Under the pieces are notes generated by a model. It was not told the DNA's origin. It saw only the letters and a list, made by a program, of their open reading frames with translations, and made no database searches. Position numbers and translations under genes: made by a program. From positions 1-7,114 of the forward strand of contig BFAU01000143.1 in assembly GCA_008975185.1 (NCBI GenBank): a stretch of 7,114 nucleotides of DNA, written 5' to 3'. The first letter of the stretch is position 1. Each line of letters opens with the position of its first letter. Shown piece after piece: positions 5,915 to 7,114 of this stretch. The DNA comes from a bacterium MnTg04. GTDB taxonomy: Bacteria; Pseudomonadota; Gammaproteobacteria; Steroidobacterales; MnTg04.

Positions 5915-6642
5915 GTCAATCGCTGAGAATCGTGTTGCTGGAAACCAGCCACGCGGGCAATATCGGCGCCGCCGCGCGGGCGATGCATAACATGGGGCTG
6001 GACGATCTTTGGCTGGTCGCGCCGAAATCCTTTCCGGATGACGAGGCCACCGCCAGGGCCTCCGGCGCGAACGCGTTGCTGGCATCGGCAACGGTAGTCG
6101 CCAATCTCGATGAGGCTTTGCAGGGTTGCGGCCTGGTTGCGGCGGTCAGCGCCCGGCAGCGCAGCCTGGCCTGGCCATGCAAGACGCCGCGTGAAGCGGC
6201 TGCCGAACTCGTGGCGAGTACCGCCAATACGACGGTCGCATTGTTGTTTGGCCGTGAAAAATATGGTTTGTCCAACGCGGAACTGGAACGCTGTCACTTG
6301 TTGATCAGCATTCCTGCAAACCCGGAATACAGCTCGTTGAACCTGGCCATGGCGGTGCAGCTTCTCGCCTACGAAATTCGCCTTGCGCGCGGGCAGACTT
6401 CTTTGCCGCCGGCATCTGTCGGCCCGCCGCCCGCGGCAGCCGAAGACATGCAGCGCTTTTATCGGCACCTGGAGGAAGTTCTGCTGGATAATGGCTTTCT
6501 CGACCCGGATAATCCGCGACACTTGATGCGTCGCCTGCGGCGTTTGTTCAACCGCGCCGTCCCGGATGAAAATGAGATCAATATTCTCCGTGGCATACTG
6601 TCGGCGGTACAGAAGCCAACCAGGAAAAAAACCAGTGACTGA
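5911..6642 (+). CDS. trmJ: tRNA (cytidine/uridine-2'-O-)-methyltransferase TrmJ
   Basis: TrmJ is a SPOUT-class enzyme that uses SAM to 2'-O-methylate nucleotide 32 in the tRNA anticodon loop. The 243 aa compare with E. coli 246. The N-terminal catalytic domain (1-160) shows motif 1 ETSHAGNIGAAARAM (11-25, with Arg23), motif 2 LLFGREKYGLSN (111-122) and motif 3 IPANPEYSSLNLAMAVQ (134-150), which form the trefoil knot that binds SAM. A Pro/Ala-rich linker (about 161-178) joins a C-terminal helical region containing RFYRHLEEVLLDNGFL and INILRGIL. The start MSQSLRIVLLETSH aligns with E. coli MLQNIRIVLVETSH. A GTG at 5887 is in frame but has no ribosome site, and an in-frame TGA at 5878 bounds the frame. 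The last eight bases overlap the next gene. Confidence 0.96.
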   Translation: MSQSLRIVLLETSHAGNIGAAARAMHNMGLDDLWLVAPKSFPDDEATARASGANALLASATVVANLDEALQGCGLVAAVSARQRSLAWPCKTPREAAAELVASTANTTVALLFGREKYGLSNAELERCHLLISIPANPEYSSLNLAMAVQLLAYEIRLARGQTSLPPASVGPPPAAAEDMQRFYRHLEEVLLDNGFLDPDNPRHLMRRLRRLFNRAVPDENEINILRGILSAVQKPTRKKTSD

Positions 6643-7114
6643 ACCAGGACTACCGATATTTCTGGATTACGCGGCCGGCACGCCGACGGATCCGCGCGTC
6701 GCCGAGAAAATGGCGGCTTGCCTGACGGCTGGCGGTCTGTTTGCGAACCCGGCGTCGAGCAGCCATGTGCTCGGGCGGCAGGCGAAGGGGGCGGTTGAAA
6801 ACGCCCGCGGCCAGGTCGCCAGCCTGGTGGGGGCAAGCCGCCGGGAAATTATCTGGACTTCCGGCGCCACCGAATCGGACAACCTGGCGATCACCGGCAG
6901 CGCACGGTTTCATCGTGATCGGGGCAGGCATATCGTCACCTCGAAAATCGAACACAAGGCGGTCCTGGATACCTGTAGGCAGTTGGAAAAGGAAGGCTTC
7001 GAGGTCACTTACCTGAGCCCGTCCTCGGTGGGTATGATCGAACCGCAACAAGTGGGCGAAGCGTTGCGTGACGACACCATCCTGGTCTCGCTGATGCATG
7101 TGAACAACGAGATC
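6635..7114 (+). CDS. iscS: IscS-type cysteine desulfurase, N-terminal part (3' end outside window)
   Basis: This is the first 160 codons of a PLP-dependent cysteine desulfurase, which takes sulfur from cysteine for Fe-S clusters and tRNA thiolation. The reading GTG-ACT-GAA begins inside the end of trmJ (8-bp overlap), with AGGA (6622-6625) nine bases upstream. No in-frame ATG lies before the conserved LPIFLDY, so GTG 6635 is the likely start. Family segments follow E. coli IscS closely with a +3 offset: NPASSSH (38-44), SGATESDNLAI (76-86), SKIEHKAVLDTCRQLEKEGFEVTYL (103-127) with PLP-stacking His107, and DDTILVSLMHVNNEI (146-160). The PLP lysine and catalytic cysteine lie beyond the window. 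Residue 15 is Gly where most relatives have Thr (AAGTP rather than AATTP). No iscR lies upstream as it does in E. coli. Confidence 0.92.
   Translation, partial: MTEPGLPIFLDYAAGTPTDPRVAEKMAACLTAGGLFANPASSSHVLGRQAKGAVENARGQVASLVGASRREIIWTSGATESDNLAITGSARFHRDRGRHIVTSKIEHKAVLDTCRQLEKEGFEVTYLSPSSVGMIEPQQVGEALRDDTILVSLMHVNNEI

Overview
The window is a GC-rich stretch of bacterial chromosome carrying conserved housekeeping genes. Gene order and protein sequences point to a gammaproteobacterium: the E. coli-like run queA-tgt-yajC-secD-secF comes first, then a suhB/trmJ pair leading into an iscS-type cysteine desulfurase. I cannot place it below class from sequence alone. An environmental, non-enteric lineage is likely, because trmJ runs straight into iscS with no iscR between them and the secF-suhB gap holds an unfamiliar intergenic repeat.

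Layout. Bases 1-1318 hold the 3' end of queA and complete tgt, overlapping by 11 bp; both belong to queuosine tRNA modification. Bases 1319-1447 are a non-coding leader with a candidate extended -10 promoter and a perfect 8-bp hairpin just before the yajC ribosome binding site. yajC, secD and secF (1448-4601) form a tight same-strand cluster for the Sec translocon accessory complex. Bases 4602-4970 separate secF from the convergent gene suhB. They contain two full copies and one truncated copy of a 145-bp tandem repeat. Each full copy carries a long palindrome, and the only two differences between the copies over 91 bp form a compensatory base-pair swap. suhB lies on the minus strand (4971-5771). 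It diverges from trmJ (5911-6642) across a 139-bp spacer that contains one AT-rich -10-like island, a boxA-like element next to the suhB ribosome binding site, and a possible 14-codon leader ORF whose stop overlaps the trmJ start. An iscS-type gene begins at 6635 inside the end of trmJ and runs off the window.

How the genes work together. QueA and Tgt act at different steps of queuosine synthesis at tRNA position 34, and TrmJ methylates tRNA position 32. SecD, SecF and YajC drive and support protein export through SecYEG. SuhB is an inositol-monophosphatase-fold protein that in E. coli also works with Nus factors on rRNA transcription, which makes the boxA-like element in its own leader notable. 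IscS supplies sulfur for Fe-S clusters and tRNA thiolation. I see no defence system, prophage or large mobile element. The undescribed signals are in the non-coding DNA: the covarying palindromic repeat, the suhB leader, and the trmJ-iscS junction.
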